NCBI RefSeq assembly: GCF_030246925.1
Contig: NZ_CP126740.1
Span: 1,984,001-2,048,000, forward strand
DNA length: 64,000 bases
DNA from: Microbacterium sp. zg-Y625
Lineage (GTDB): Bacteria > Actinomycetota > Actinomycetes > Actinomycetales > Microbacteriaceae
Reading direction: 5' to 3'
A program made the position numbers and the translations under genes. Shown in pieces: positions 44,180 through 58,122 of the stretch (within the stretch, counting starts at the first letter, position 1; each line of letters opens with the position of its first letter). The notes beneath the pieces were generated by a model that worked only from the letters and a program-made list of their open reading frames with translations, made no database searches and was not told the DNA's origin.

Positions 44180-45061
44180 CTAGCGCGCCGCGCGGAACAG
44201 CTCGGCCCCGCAGCCCGGTGACCAGTCCACCTGCCCGTCGGTCGCCATCCGCACCCACGACGCCCCCCAGCGGGCCGCCAGTGCCTCGCCACCGGCGAAG
44301 AAGAGCGCCGTGGCGACGGCATCCGCGCGCATCGCGGTGGGGGCGACGGCCCACGTCGCCGCCACCGTGCGCACCGGCTGCCCCGTGCGGGCGTCGAGCA
44401 CGTGGTGCAGGCCGTCCCCCCACGCCCGGCGGTTCACCGCCGACGCGCACAGGGCGGCATCCGTCACCTCCCACACGCCGATCGCGCGCGACGGGTCGTA
44501 GGGATGCTCCAGCCCGATGCGCTCGGTGACGCCGCGCACCGACACGTCACCGCCCGCATCGACGACGATCCCACCGTCGTCCGAGCGGTGCAGGCACGAG
44601 GTCACCAGATCGACCAGGCGCCCCTTGCCGAGCGCGCCGACGTCGATGATCGCCGGCTCGCGGAGCGTCAGCGTGCCGGCATCCCAGCTCAGGCGCTGTC
44701 GCCAGTCGCCGGTCGCCGCGAGCGGCCCCCGGTCGACGAGGGAGTAGGCCGCGTCGTAGCCGCGATGCGCGAGCGCCGCCCCCACGAAGGGGCTGACGGC
44801 GCCGCCGGTCGCCTCCGACAGCTCGGCGTAGGCATCGAGCATGGCTGCTGTGTCGGCGGGGGCAGGAACGGTGACCTCCCCGGAGCCGCCGGCCAGGGTG
44901 CTCACGAACGAGTCGGGACGGAAGCGCGACCATTCCCGGTCGAATCGCCCGATGACGGCGGATGCCGCATCCCGCGCTTCATCCGGCAGTGCGGCGGCCG
45001 TCTGGATCTCCCACCGGGTGCCGATGGCGTCGAAGCGCCAGACCGCGGGTGCGGTCGTCAC
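44180..45061 (-). CDS. apbE: FAD:protein FMN transferase ApbE
   Basis: 293 residues. Attaches FMN covalently to Thr/Ser of target proteins using FAD and Mg2+. Motifs: FDAIGTRWEIQ at the N-terminus, DVGALGKGRLVDLV (FAD site), GIVVDAGGDVSVRG, HHVLDARTGQPVR and the metal-binding MRADAVATALFFAG. No lipobox or signal is evident, so it may act in the cytoplasm or leave by another route. The GTG start overlaps the FMN-binding lipoprotein gene by GTGA. That protein and perhaps the RnfD-like domain are the expected substrates. Confidence 0.93.
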   Translation of the reverse strand: MTTAPAVWRFDAIGTRWEIQTAAALPDEARDAASAVIGRFDREWSRFRPDSFVSTLAGGSGEVTVPAPADTAAMLDAYAELSEATGGAVSPFVGAALAHRGYDAAYSLVDRGPLAATGDWRQRLSWDAGTLTLREPAIIDVGALGKGRLVDLVTSCLHRSDDGGIVVDAGGDVSVRGVTERIGLEHPYDPSRAIGVWEVTDAALCASAVNRRAWGDGLHHVLDARTGQPVRTVAATWAVAPTAMRADAVATALFFAGGEALAARWGASWVRMATDGQVDWSPGCGAELFRAAR

Positions 45062-45489
45062 TGCCGGGCGTCGGACTTGATCTGCTCGATCGCCTCGTTG
45101 AAGCCGCCGCTGGTGAGGGATGAGCCCGCCACGCGGCTGACCGAGATGTCGTCGAGGCTCTTGCCGACGACCTCGTCGGAGATGCCGCCGATGAAGCGTT
45201 CCTGGTACCGCTCCGATTCGGGTCGGGTCGGATCGCCGACGACCTCGACCGCCGAGATCATGCCGTCGGTGAGTTCGACGGTGACGTCGATGGACTCGAC
45301 CGACTCGGGCGTCGCATACGAACCGGATGCTTCGTACGTGCCGTCCGCGTACGAGGCGTCGCCTGTCGTCGTCCCGGCGGACGAGGCGGCGTCTGCCGAG
45401 CCGCAGCCGGCGAGTACGAGCACGCCGGCGGTGCCGGCAAGGGCGGCGCCGAGGCGCGCCGCACGGACCGAGGAGGCGGAGGGGGTCAC
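45058..45489 (-). CDS. FMN-binding domain lipoprotein
   Basis: 143 residues. Lipoprotein signal with lipobox VLAGC (C29), a Ser/Ala linker, then an FMN-binding domain (DGTYEASGSYATPESVESIDVTVELTDGMISAVEVVGDP). The flavinylation site is probably in VSRVAGSSLTSGGFNEAI. The usual S/T-G-A-S/T reads A-G-S-S, keeping the hydroxyl acceptor. The protein should carry FMN on the outer face of the membrane and accept electrons from the RnfD/FNR fusion. GTG 45489 has AAAGGA upstream. It overlaps both the P-type ATPase (5' side) and apbE (3' side) by 4 bp. Confidence 0.88.
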   Translation of the reverse strand: MTPSASSVRAARLGAALAGTAGVLVLAGCGSADAASSAGTTTGDASYADGTYEASGSYATPESVESIDVTVELTDGMISAVEVVGDPTRPESERYQERFIGGISDEVVGKSLDDISVSRVAGSSLTSGGFNEAIEQIKSDARQ

Positions 45490-48242
45490 GCGGGTCCTTT
45501 CCGTGTCGTTGAGCGCTCCGCGCGTCGGCGGAGTTCTTTCAGCCCTTCGACCGCGAGGAAGATCACGATCGACAGGGCGATGGGGAGCAGCCACGACTGC
45601 AGCGTGAGCGGGCGCGAGCCGAACAGATCGTTCATGAAGGGCGCGTAGGTGTACACGAGCTGCACCGCGATGAGGGCACCGGCCGACCACCAGATGACGC
45701 GGTTGCCGCGCAGCACGTCAGGGGTGAGGCTCGAGCGGGTGAGGAAGCGGCAGTTGAACAGGTAGGCGAGCTGTCCGAGCGCCAGCATGGTGACGGCCTC
45801 GGTGCGCGCGTACGCGATGTCGACGCCGGTCGCCGCGACCGAGTAGAACAGCGCCAGCGCCGCGCCACCGATGAGCGCGGAGACCACCAGGACGAAGCCG
45901 AGCTCGCGCCCGTTCACGAGCGAGCCGCCGGGCGCGCGCGGCGGACGCGTCATGATGCCGCGCTCGGCCGGCTCGTAGGCCAGCGCGAGCGAGAGCGTGA
46001 TGCCGGTGACCATGTTGATCCACAGCACCTGCACGGGCGTCAGCGGCAGCGCGAGCCCGAAGACGATCGCCACGAGGATCACGAGCGACTGCGCGCCGTT
46101 GGTGGGAAGGAGGAAGACGATCGATTTGCGCAGGTTGTCGTAGATGCGACGCCCCTCGCGGATGGCGCTGCGGATCGTGGCGAAGTTGTCGTCGGCCAGC
46201 ACGATCTCGGCGGCTTCCTTGGTCGCCTCGGTGCCCTTGATGCCCATGGCGATGCCGACATCGGCCCGCGTGAGGGCGGGGGCGTCGTTCACGCCGTCAC
46301 CGGTCATGGCGACGACTTCGCCGTGGGACTGCAGTGCGCGCACGATGCGGATCTTGTGCTCGGGGCTGGTGCGCGCATACACGTCGACGTCGCGCACCAC
46401 CCGGGCGAGCTGGTCCTGGCTCATGGCCTCGAGCTCCGTCCCGGTGAGAACGGTGACGTCGTCGCCGGCGACCACTCCCATCTCCCGCGCGATGGCCAGA
46501 GCCGTGCCGGCGTGGTCGCCGGTGATCATCTTCACCCGCACGCCCGCCGTGTGGCAGTCTGCGATGGCCTCGATGGCCTCGGGGCGGGGCGGGTCCAGAA
46601 TGCCCCAGAGGCCCAGGAACTCGAGCTCGTGCAGGTCGTCGACGCGCAGCTCGCCGCCGTCCGCGAGGGCCGGCCTGCGTGCTGCGGCGAGCACCCGCAG
46701 GCCCTGGGCGCTGAGGTCGTCGATGGCGCCCTCCCAGAACGGGATGTCGAGCGGGACCGGGCCGCGCTCGCCGCGTTGCGTGCGCGAGCGCTCCAGCAGG
46801 CGATCGGGCGCGCCCTTGACCAGGATCGCCCGCGAGCCGTCGGATGCCTCATTGAGGGTCGCCATGAACTTGTTGGCGGAGTCGAACGGCACGACACCCA
46901 CCCGGCGTGCGCCGTCGGACGAGACGCCGCCCTTCATCGCGATGACCTTCAGCGCCCCCTCGGTGGGCTCGCCCACGAGGGTCCAGCGCCCGGGCCCGTC
47001 GCCGGCGTCGACCGAGGGATCGGGCACGATGTGCGCGTCGTTGCAGAGGGTGGCGACCGCCAGCAGCGGCGCGAGGTCCCGCCGCTGCACGGCGGCATCC
47101 ACCGTCCCGGTCGTGCCGGCCGGGCTGATCTCGCCGGCCGGGTCGTAACCGAGGCCGGTCGTCACATATGCGCCGCGCGCGGTGACGAGGCGGCGCACCG
47201 TCATCTCGTTCTTGGTGAGCGTGCCGGTCTTGTCGCTGCACACCGTCGTCACCGCGCCCAGCGTCTCGACGGCGGGGAGCTTGCGGGTGATGGCGTGACG
47301 ACGCGCCATCTGCTGCACCCCGATGGCGAGCGTGATGGTGACCATTGCCGGCAGGCCCTCGGGGATCGCCGCGACGGCGAACCCGATCGTCGCCGAAATC
47401 AGGTCGCCGAAGGGCAGGTCATGCAGGAACCGGCCGATCAGCAGCATGATCGCCGCCATGCCGAGGATCACGATCGTGAGCACGCGGCCGAACGAGTCCA
47501 GTTGCTTGGTCAACGGCGTCGCGATCGAGCCCGCCTCGCCGACGAGGGCCTGGATCGTGCCGATCTCGGTCGCGCCGCCGGTGGCCGTCACGATGCCGCG
47601 CCCCTGGCCGGCAGAGACGATCGTGCCCGAGAACGCCATCGAGTGGCGGTCTCCCACACCGGCATCCGCCGGCACCGGCTCGACGCCCTTCGACGACGGC
47701 TGCGATTCACCGGTCAGAGCGGCCTCGTCGATGCGCAGCTGGTGCGCCTGGATGAGTCGCATGTCGGCGGGCACCTTGTCACCCGGCATGAGGCGCACGA
47801 CGTCGCCGGGCACGAGTTCCGCGGCCGGGACCGTCGCCCACGCCCCGTCTCGGCGCACGCTGGCGTCGTTGGAGAGCATGCTGCGGATGCCGGCGAGCGC
47901 CTTCTCGGCGCGGCCCTCCTGCACGAAGCCGATGACCGCGTTGATGATCGCGACCGCCATGATCACCCAGAAGTCCAGCCAGTCGGCCATGATCGCCTTG
48001 ATCACGGCCGCGCCGAGCAGGATGTAGATCAGCGTGTCGTTGAAGTGGGCGAGGAACCGCAGGATCGCGGGCTTGCGGGGCGGCTCCGGCAGCTCGTTGC
48101 GGCCGACGTCCGCGAGGCGCGCGGCCGCCGCGACGGACGTCAATCCGGCGACGTCGGTCTGCAGCTCGCGCTCGACGTCGGCGACCTCGAGCGCGAACGG
48201 CGTCGAGACCGTCAGGTCGGCTCGCGTGTCGCGCTCCGGCAT
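45486..48242 (-). CDS. P-type cation-transporting ATPase (type II, PacL-like)
   Basis: 918 residues, ten-helix type II architecture. The actuator motif is TGES (177-180), M4 contains PEGLP (294-298), the phosphorylation site is DKTGT (337-341, D337), and the hinge is MTGDGVNDAPALTRADVGIAMG. The N-terminal cation-ATPase domain and a C-terminal four-helix domain are present. In M6 the sequence reads WINMVTGITL where SERCA-like calcium pumps have N-x-x-T-D, so an important Ca2+ ligand is glycine here and the ion is uncertain. Its stop overlaps the FMN-binding lipoprotein gene by GTGA, so ion pumping and the flavin module share a transcript. Confidence 0.92.
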   Translation of the reverse strand: MPERDTRADLTVSTPFALEVADVERELQTDVAGLTSVAAAARLADVGRNELPEPPRKPAILRFLAHFNDTLIYILLGAAVIKAIMADWLDFWVIMAVAIINAVIGFVQEGRAEKALAGIRSMLSNDASVRRDGAWATVPAAELVPGDVVRLMPGDKVPADMRLIQAHQLRIDEAALTGESQPSSKGVEPVPADAGVGDRHSMAFSGTIVSAGQGRGIVTATGGATEIGTIQALVGEAGSIATPLTKQLDSFGRVLTIVILGMAAIMLLIGRFLHDLPFGDLISATIGFAVAAIPEGLPAMVTITLAIGVQQMARRHAITRKLPAVETLGAVTTVCSDKTGTLTKNEMTVRRLVTARGAYVTTGLGYDPAGEISPAGTTGTVDAAVQRRDLAPLLAVATLCNDAHIVPDPSVDAGDGPGRWTLVGEPTEGALKVIAMKGGVSSDGARRVGVVPFDSANKFMATLNEASDGSRAILVKGAPDRLLERSRTQRGERGPVPLDIPFWEGAIDDLSAQGLRVLAAARRPALADGGELRVDDLHELEFLGLWGILDPPRPEAIEAIADCHTAGVRVKMITGDHAGTALAIAREMGVVAGDDVTVLTGTELEAMSQDQLARVVRDVDVYARTSPEHKIRIVRALQSHGEVVAMTGDGVNDAPALTRADVGIAMGIKGTEATKEAAEIVLADDNFATIRSAIREGRRIYDNLRKSIVFLLPTNGAQSLVILVAIVFGLALPLTPVQVLWINMVTGITLSLALAYEPAERGIMTRPPRAPGGSLVNGRELGFVLVVSALIGGAALALFYSVAATGVDIAYARTEAVTMLALGQLAYLFNCRFLTRSSLTPDVLRGNRVIWWSAGALIAVQLVYTYAPFMNDLFGSRPLTLQSWLLPIALSIVIFLAVEGLKELRRRAERSTTRKGPA

Positions 48243-48251
48243 CGTCTTCTC

Positions 48252-49286
48252 CTACGCAGCTCCGTCGAACATGCTCGTGACCGATCCGTCTTCGAAGACC
48301 TCCTGGATGGCCCGCGCCAGCAGGGGCGCGATCGGCAGGATGGTCAGCCGCTCGAAGCGCTTGTGCTCGGGCACCGGGATGGTGTCGGTGACCACCACCT
48401 CGTCGATGGCCTCGTTCTGCAGCCGCTCGGTCGCGGGGTCGCTGAAAATGGCGTGCGTGGCGGCCACGATCACGCGCTGCGCGCCGTTCGCCTTCAGCGC
48501 CTCGGCGGCCTTCACGATGGTGCCGCCGGTGTCGATCATGTCGTCCACGAGCAGGCACACGCGGCCCGACACGTCACCGACGATCTCGTTGACGGTGACC
48601 TGGTTCGCCACGTTCGGGTCGCGGCGCTTGTGGATGATCGCCAGCGGCGCGCCGAGGCTGTCGGACCAGGTGTCGGCCACACGCACACGACCGGTGTCGG
48701 GTGAGACCACGGTGAGGGCGGCGCGGTCCTCGGGCGACAGGGTGCGCTGGAAGTACTCCAGCAGCACGGGCTTGGCGAAGAGGTGATCGACCGGCCCGTC
48801 GAAGAACCCCTGGATCTGCGCGGCGTGCAGGTCGACGCTCATCACGCGGTCAGCGCCCGCGGTCTTCAGCAGATCGGCGACGAGGCGCGCCGAGATCGGC
48901 TCACGGCCGCGGCCCTTCTTGTCCTGACGCGAGTACGCGAAGTACGGCGCGACGACGGTGATGCGCTTGGCGGACGCGCGCTTGGCGGCATCCAGCATGA
49001 TCAGCAGCTCCATGAGCCACTCGTTGACCGGCGGGCCGAAGGACTGGATGAGGAACACGTCGCAGCCGCGGATCGACACCTCGAAGCGGGTGAGGATCTC
49101 ACCCGACGCGAACGTGCGGTACTCGGTCGGCACGAGTTCGGTGCCGATGTGCGAGACGACCTCCCTGGCCAGCGCCAGGTGGGAGCGGCCCGATGCCACG
49201 ACCAGGCGCTTCTTCGTCTTCGCGACGACGCCGGGCGCGATGTCCCGCGCCCTGTCGAGGTCAACCGTCTTGTTCTTGCGCGCCAT
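48252..49286 (-). CDS. prs: ribose-phosphate pyrophosphokinase
   Basis: 344 residues, about 20 more than usual because of a basic N-terminal extension. Makes PRPP from ribose 5-phosphate and ATP. Motifs: FASGEILTRFEVSIRGCDVFLIQSF, the ATP loop YFAYSRQDKKGRGREPISARL, MSVDLHAAQIQGFF and the PRPP signature VCLLVDDMIDTGGTIVKAAEAL. ATG 49286 lies 26 bp inside the 3' end of glmU, the coupled glmU-prs order usual in actinobacteria. The P-type ATPase begins 9 bp downstream, so the whole stretch from glmU to the flavin genes may be one transcript. Confidence 0.96.
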   Translation of the reverse strand: MARKNKTVDLDRARDIAPGVVAKTKKRLVVASGRSHLALAREVVSHIGTELVPTEYRTFASGEILTRFEVSIRGCDVFLIQSFGPPVNEWLMELLIMLDAAKRASAKRITVVAPYFAYSRQDKKGRGREPISARLVADLLKTAGADRVMSVDLHAAQIQGFFDGPVDHLFAKPVLLEYFQRTLSPEDRAALTVVSPDTGRVRVADTWSDSLGAPLAIIHKRRDPNVANQVTVNEIVGDVSGRVCLLVDDMIDTGGTIVKAAEALKANGAQRVIVAATHAIFSDPATERLQNEAIDEVVVTDTIPVPEHKRFERLTILPIAPLLARAIQEVFEDGSVTSMFDGAA

Positions 49287-50721
49287 CGTCCGCTTTCTGT
49301 GCGGACCGAGCCTGGGCCGACAGATCTGCGGCCTTGGTTCCCGGTCGGTTCGTCTCGACCCACCCCTCGATGTTGCGCTGGGGGGCCACGCTCAGTGCCA
49401 GTGCGCCGGCGGGGACATCCTTGCGGATGACGGCACCCGCACCGGTCTTCGCGCCATCTCCGATCCTAACCGGCGCGACGAAGACGTTGTGCGAGCCGGT
49501 GTGCACTTCGTCGCCGATCTCGGTGCGGTGCTTGGCGATGTCGTCGTAGTTCGCCGTGATCGCACCGGCGCCGAGGTTCACCCCGGTGCCGATGGTCGTG
49601 TCGCCGATGTACGACAGATGCGGCACCTTGCTGCCCTCGCCGATCGTGGAGTTCTTCGTCTCGACGAAGGTGCCGATCTTGCCCCGGTCGCCGAGATAGG
49701 TGCCGGGGCGCAGGTAGGAGAAGGGCCCCACGGTGGCGCCCGCGCCGATGACGGCGAGGGTGGCGTCGCTGCGGCTGACGGTGGCATCCTCCCCCACTTC
49801 GCAGTCCACCAGGCTCGTGTCGGGGCCGATGACCGCGCCGGATGCCACGGACGTGGCGCGCAGGATGTGCGAACCGGGGAGCACCGTCACGTCGGGGGCG
49901 AGGGTCGCGGTGACGTCGATCCACGTCGTCGCGGGATCGAGGATCGTGGCGCCTTCGAGCTGCCAGCGGCGGACGACACGGGCGTTGAGGGTGCGCGCCG
50001 CGTCGGCGAGCTGCACGCGGTCGTTGACGCCGAGCGCACTGGCGGCATCGGGGGCCGCGACGGCGGCGACGGGCGCGTCGTCGGCGCGCAGCAGCCCGAT
50101 GACGTCGGTGAGGTACATCTCGCCCTGGGCGTTGTCGGTCCCCACCCGCGCGAGCTGCGCGCGCAGCGCGTCGGCGCGGAAGACGTAGACGCCGGCGTTG
50201 ATCTCGGTGACGGCGGCTTCGGCCTCGCTGGCATCCTTCTGCTCGACGATGCGCGCGACGGCGCCGGTCGAATCGCGGATGATCCGGCCGTATCCGGTGG
50301 CGTCGTCGAGCACCGCCGTGAGCAGCGTGGCCGCGGCGTGCGACGCGCGGTGCACCTCGACCAGGTGCGCCAGGGTCTCGGCCTCGAGGAGGGGCACGTC
50401 GGCCGACAGCACCAGCACGTCGCCCGTGAAGCCGCCGAGCTGCTGCAGGGCCACCTGCACGGCGCGACCGGTGCCGGGAACCTCGTCCTGGTCGACGATG
50501 CGCACGTCCGGGCCGATGCCGGCGACGGCGTCGGCCACCTGATCCCGCTCATGGCGCACGACGACGAGCACCTGCGCCGGGCCGAGGTCGCGGGCGATGT
50601 CGAGCACGTGCCCGATGAGCGGACGGCCGCCGATGCGGTGCAGCACCTTCGGCAGTTTCGACTTCATGCGGGTGCCCTGCCCTGCGGCGAGCACGATGAC
50701 GGCGAGCGCGTTGTCTGTCAT
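49261..50721 (-). CDS. glmU: bifunctional UDP-GlcNAc pyrophosphorylase/GlcN-1-P acetyltransferase GlmU
   Basis: 486 residues. The N-terminal uridyltransferase begins LAVIVLAAGQGTRMKSKLPKVLH, with DQDEVPGTGRAVQ and LSADVPLL. The C-terminal left-handed beta-helix acetyltransferase shows hexapeptide repeats, SYLRPGTYLGDRGKIGTFVETKNS, NLGAGAITANYDD and the C-terminal PQRNIEGWVE. It makes UDP-N-acetylglucosamine for peptidoglycan. ATG 50721 lies only one base beyond the 3' end of tRNA-Gln, so any ribosome binding site (GGAG) is inside the tRNA. After tRNA processing the message would be essentially leaderless. It overlaps prs by 26 bp. Confidence 0.97.
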   Translation of the reverse strand: MTDNALAVIVLAAGQGTRMKSKLPKVLHRIGGRPLIGHVLDIARDLGPAQVLVVVRHERDQVADAVAGIGPDVRIVDQDEVPGTGRAVQVALQQLGGFTGDVLVLSADVPLLEAETLAHLVEVHRASHAAATLLTAVLDDATGYGRIIRDSTGAVARIVEQKDASEAEAAVTEINAGVYVFRADALRAQLARVGTDNAQGEMYLTDVIGLLRADDAPVAAVAAPDAASALGVNDRVQLADAARTLNARVVRRWQLEGATILDPATTWIDVTATLAPDVTVLPGSHILRATSVASGAVIGPDTSLVDCEVGEDATVSRSDATLAVIGAGATVGPFSYLRPGTYLGDRGKIGTFVETKNSTIGEGSKVPHLSYIGDTTIGTGVNLGAGAITANYDDIAKHRTEIGDEVHTGSHNVFVAPVRIGDGAKTGAGAVIRKDVPAGALALSVAPQRNIEGWVETNRPGTKAADLSAQARSAQKADDGAQEQDG

Positions 50722-50722
50722 G

Positions 50723-50794
50723 CTCCGCCGCCAGGATTCGAACCTGGGCCTAACAGCTCCAAAGGCTGTCGTGCTGCCGTTACACCACGGCGGA
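50723..50794 (-). tRNA. tRNA-Gln (anticodon UUG)
   Basis: 72-nt cloverleaf on the minus strand. The acceptor UCCGCCG pairs with CGGCGGA, the D arm is UGGUGUAACGGCAGCA, the anticodon stem is ACAGC/GCUGU with loop CUUUGGA (anticodon UUG), and the T arm is CCAGG-UUCGAAU-CCUGG. The discriminator is G and CCA is not encoded. It lies immediately ahead of glmU, a common actinobacterial arrangement. One nucleotide separates the mature 3' end from the glmU ATG. Confidence 0.96.
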
Positions 50795-50839
50795 CCGTCG
50801 TCCCGCAGGACGACGTGACAAGTCTGCCAGAGGGCCTGG

Positions 50840-56040
<5,201 letters not shown>

Positions 56041-56135
56041 GGGGGCGCGCGAGGCCGCCACCGCGGCACCGACCCGGGCAGGCGCCCCTGACGGGCACCC
56101 CGGCGGCAACCCCTGGCGGCACCTCTGCGGTCGTG

Positions 56136-56208
56136 ACTCCTCAAAGATCCGGGAGGATGCCGACGGTAGCGGCCGATCCGCGCGGATCCTGGCCGGTTCT
56201 TGAGGAGT
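56136..56208. repeat. imperfect palindrome element (family D, second copy)
   Basis: ACTCCTCAA (56136-56144) and TTGAGGAGT (56200-56208) are exact reverse complements, and pairing continues inward with CCGG/CCGG after a small mismatch. The loop holds the perfect palindrome GATCCGCGCGGATC (56175-56188). The right end GTTCTTGAGGAGTTG matches the element at 26606-26681. It lies between the RluA-like and ABC-F genes and may act as a terminator. Confidence 0.7.
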
Positions 56209-56271
56209 TGCGCAGCCCGGGCGCCGCCCACGGGCGAACCCCTCAGCCGCGCCGCCTACGCTGGAGGGAAC

Positions 56272-58089
56272 ATGGCGCATCTTCTCGGGGCCGAAGCCCT
56301 GCATCTCGAATATCCCACCCGTGTCGTCTTCGACGGCGTGTCGATCGGCGTCGACGAGGGCGATCGCATCGGCATCGTCGGCCGCAACGGCGACGGCAAG
56401 TCCAGCCTCATGGCGATGCTCGCCGGGCGCGTCATCCCCGATTCCGGGCGCGTCACCGTGCGCGGCGGCGTGACCGTGGGCGTGCTCGATCAGGCCGACA
56501 CCCTCCCCGACGACATCACCGTCGGCGAGGCGATCGTCGGCGACCGCATCGAGCACGAGTGGGCGGGCGATCCGCTCACCCGTGACGTCGTCGCGGGTCT
56601 CGCCTCCGACCTGCCGTGGGATGCCGCCGTGGGCACCCTCTCGGGCGGCCAGCGCCGCCGCGTCGCGATCGCGCGGCTGCTGACAGGCGACTGGGACGTG
56701 CTCATGCTCGATGAGCCGACCAACCACCTCGACGTCGAGGGCATCGCGTGGCTGGCCGAGCACCTGAAGCGCCGCTGGTCGGCGTCGTCAGGGGCCCTCC
56801 TCGTCGTCACCCACGACCGGTGGTTCCTCGACGAGGTGTGCACGCGCACGTGGGAGGTGCACGACCGCATCGTCGAGCCGTTCGAGGGCGGCTACGCCGC
56901 GTACGTGCTGCAGCGCGTCGAGCGCGACCGCCAGTCGGCGGTCATCGAGGCCCGCCGGCAGAACCTGGCCCGCAAGGAGCTCGCCTGGCTGCGCCGGGGC
57001 GCCCCCGCGCGCACCGCGAAGCCGAAGTTCCGCATCGATGCCGCCAACGAGCTCATCGCCGACGTGCCGGAGATCCGCGACCCCGTCACCCTGCAGTCCC
57101 TCGCCGTCTCACGCCTGGGCAAGGACGTCGTCGACCTGCTCGACGTGTCGGTGTCCTACCCCGCGCCGGGCGGCGGCACGCGTGACGTGCTGCGCACCGT
57201 CGAGTGGCGCATCGCGCCCGGTGAGCGCACCGGCATCCTCGGGGTGAACGGCGCCGGCAAATCGACCCTCCTCGGTCTCATCGCCGGCACGGTGGAGCCC
57301 ACCGCCGGCCGCGTCAAGCGCGGCAAGACGGTCAAGGTCGCCACCCTGAGCCAGCGGATGGACGAGCTGGACCCGCACCTGAACGACCCCGTGCGCGTCG
57401 TGATCTCGGGCCTGCGCACCAGCTACACGCTCGGCACCGGTTCCAAGGCGCAGGATCTGACCCCCGGGCAGCTGCTGGAGCGGATGGGGTTCTCCAGCGA
57501 GCAGCTGTCGACACCCGTCAAGGACCTCTCGGGCGGGCAGAAGCGGCGCCTGCAGCTGCTGCTGATCCTGCTGGAGCAGCCCAACGTGCTGATCCTCGAC
57601 GAGCCGACGAACGACCTCGACACCGACATGCTCGCGGCCATCGAGGATCTGCTGGACTCGTGGGCGGGGACCCTCCTCGTCGTCTCCCACGACCGATACT
57701 TCCTCGAGCGGGTGACCGACCAGCAGTACGCCATCCTCGACGGGCACCTGCGGCACCTGCCGGGCGGCATCGACGAGTACCTGCGCCTGCGTCACGCGCA
57801 GCAGCGCGCCGCGGATGCCGGGCCGGCCAAGGCCGCCGCTCCCGCGGCATCCGCCTCGGCGCTGTCTGGCGCCGATCGCCGCACCGCCGAGAAGGAACTG
57901 TCGGCGCTGGACCGCAAGATCCAGAAGCTGCAGAAGGGGCTCGACGACCTCGACGTCAAGATCGCGGACGCGGCCGGCAGCACCGACTACGACGACGTGG
58001 CAGAGCTCTACCGCAGACGCGACGCGCAGGCGGCCGAGATCGCCGAGCTCGAGGAGCGGTGGCTCGAGCTCGGCGAAGCGCTCGACTGA
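56272..58089 (+). CDS. ABC-F family ATPase (Uup-like)
   Basis: 605 residues, two ABC cassettes and no membrane domain, so it acts on the ribosome rather than as a pump. Cassette 1: Walker A GRNGDGKSS, LSGGQRRR, MLDEPTNHLDVEG. A linker with the interdomain arm and YAAYVLQRVERDRQ follows. Cassette 2: GVNGAGKST, LSGGQKRRLQ, LILDEPTNDLDT. The C-terminal coiled coil (TAEKELSALDRKIQKLQKGLDDLDVKIADA) with an Ala/Pro linker is typical of Uup. ATG 56272 has GGAGGGAA upstream. The stop lies within a convergent terminator hairpin. Confidence 0.93.
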   Translation: MAHLLGAEALHLEYPTRVVFDGVSIGVDEGDRIGIVGRNGDGKSSLMAMLAGRVIPDSGRVTVRGGVTVGVLDQADTLPDDITVGEAIVGDRIEHEWAGDPLTRDVVAGLASDLPWDAAVGTLSGGQRRRVAIARLLTGDWDVLMLDEPTNHLDVEGIAWLAEHLKRRWSASSGALLVVTHDRWFLDEVCTRTWEVHDRIVEPFEGGYAAYVLQRVERDRQSAVIEARRQNLARKELAWLRRGAPARTAKPKFRIDAANELIADVPEIRDPVTLQSLAVSRLGKDVVDLLDVSVSYPAPGGGTRDVLRTVEWRIAPGERTGILGVNGAGKSTLLGLIAGTVEPTAGRVKRGKTVKVATLSQRMDELDPHLNDPVRVVISGLRTSYTLGTGSKAQDLTPGQLLERMGFSSEQLSTPVKDLSGGQKRRLQLLLILLEQPNVLILDEPTNDLDTDMLAAIEDLLDSWAGTLLVVSHDRYFLERVTDQQYAILDGHLRHLPGGIDEYLRLRHAQQRAADAGPAKAAAPAASASALSGADRRTAEKELSALDRKIQKLQKGLDDLDVKIADAAGSTDYDDVAELYRRRDAQAAEIAELEERWLELGEALD

Positions 58090-58114
58090 GCGGGTCGCTC
58101 AGCCCTCAGTCGAG
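58081..58114. terminator. bidirectional hairpin between ABC-F and the ABC transporter genes
   Basis: CTCGACTGAG (58081-58090) and CTCAGTCGAG (58105-58114) are exact reverse complements. The left arm includes the last two codons of the ABC-F gene. A smaller CTGAGCG-GGT-CGCTCAG stem nests inside. It separates two convergent genes whose stops are 33 bp apart, so it can serve both strands. No T-tract. Confidence 0.7.
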
Positions 58115-58122
58115 CGAGACGG

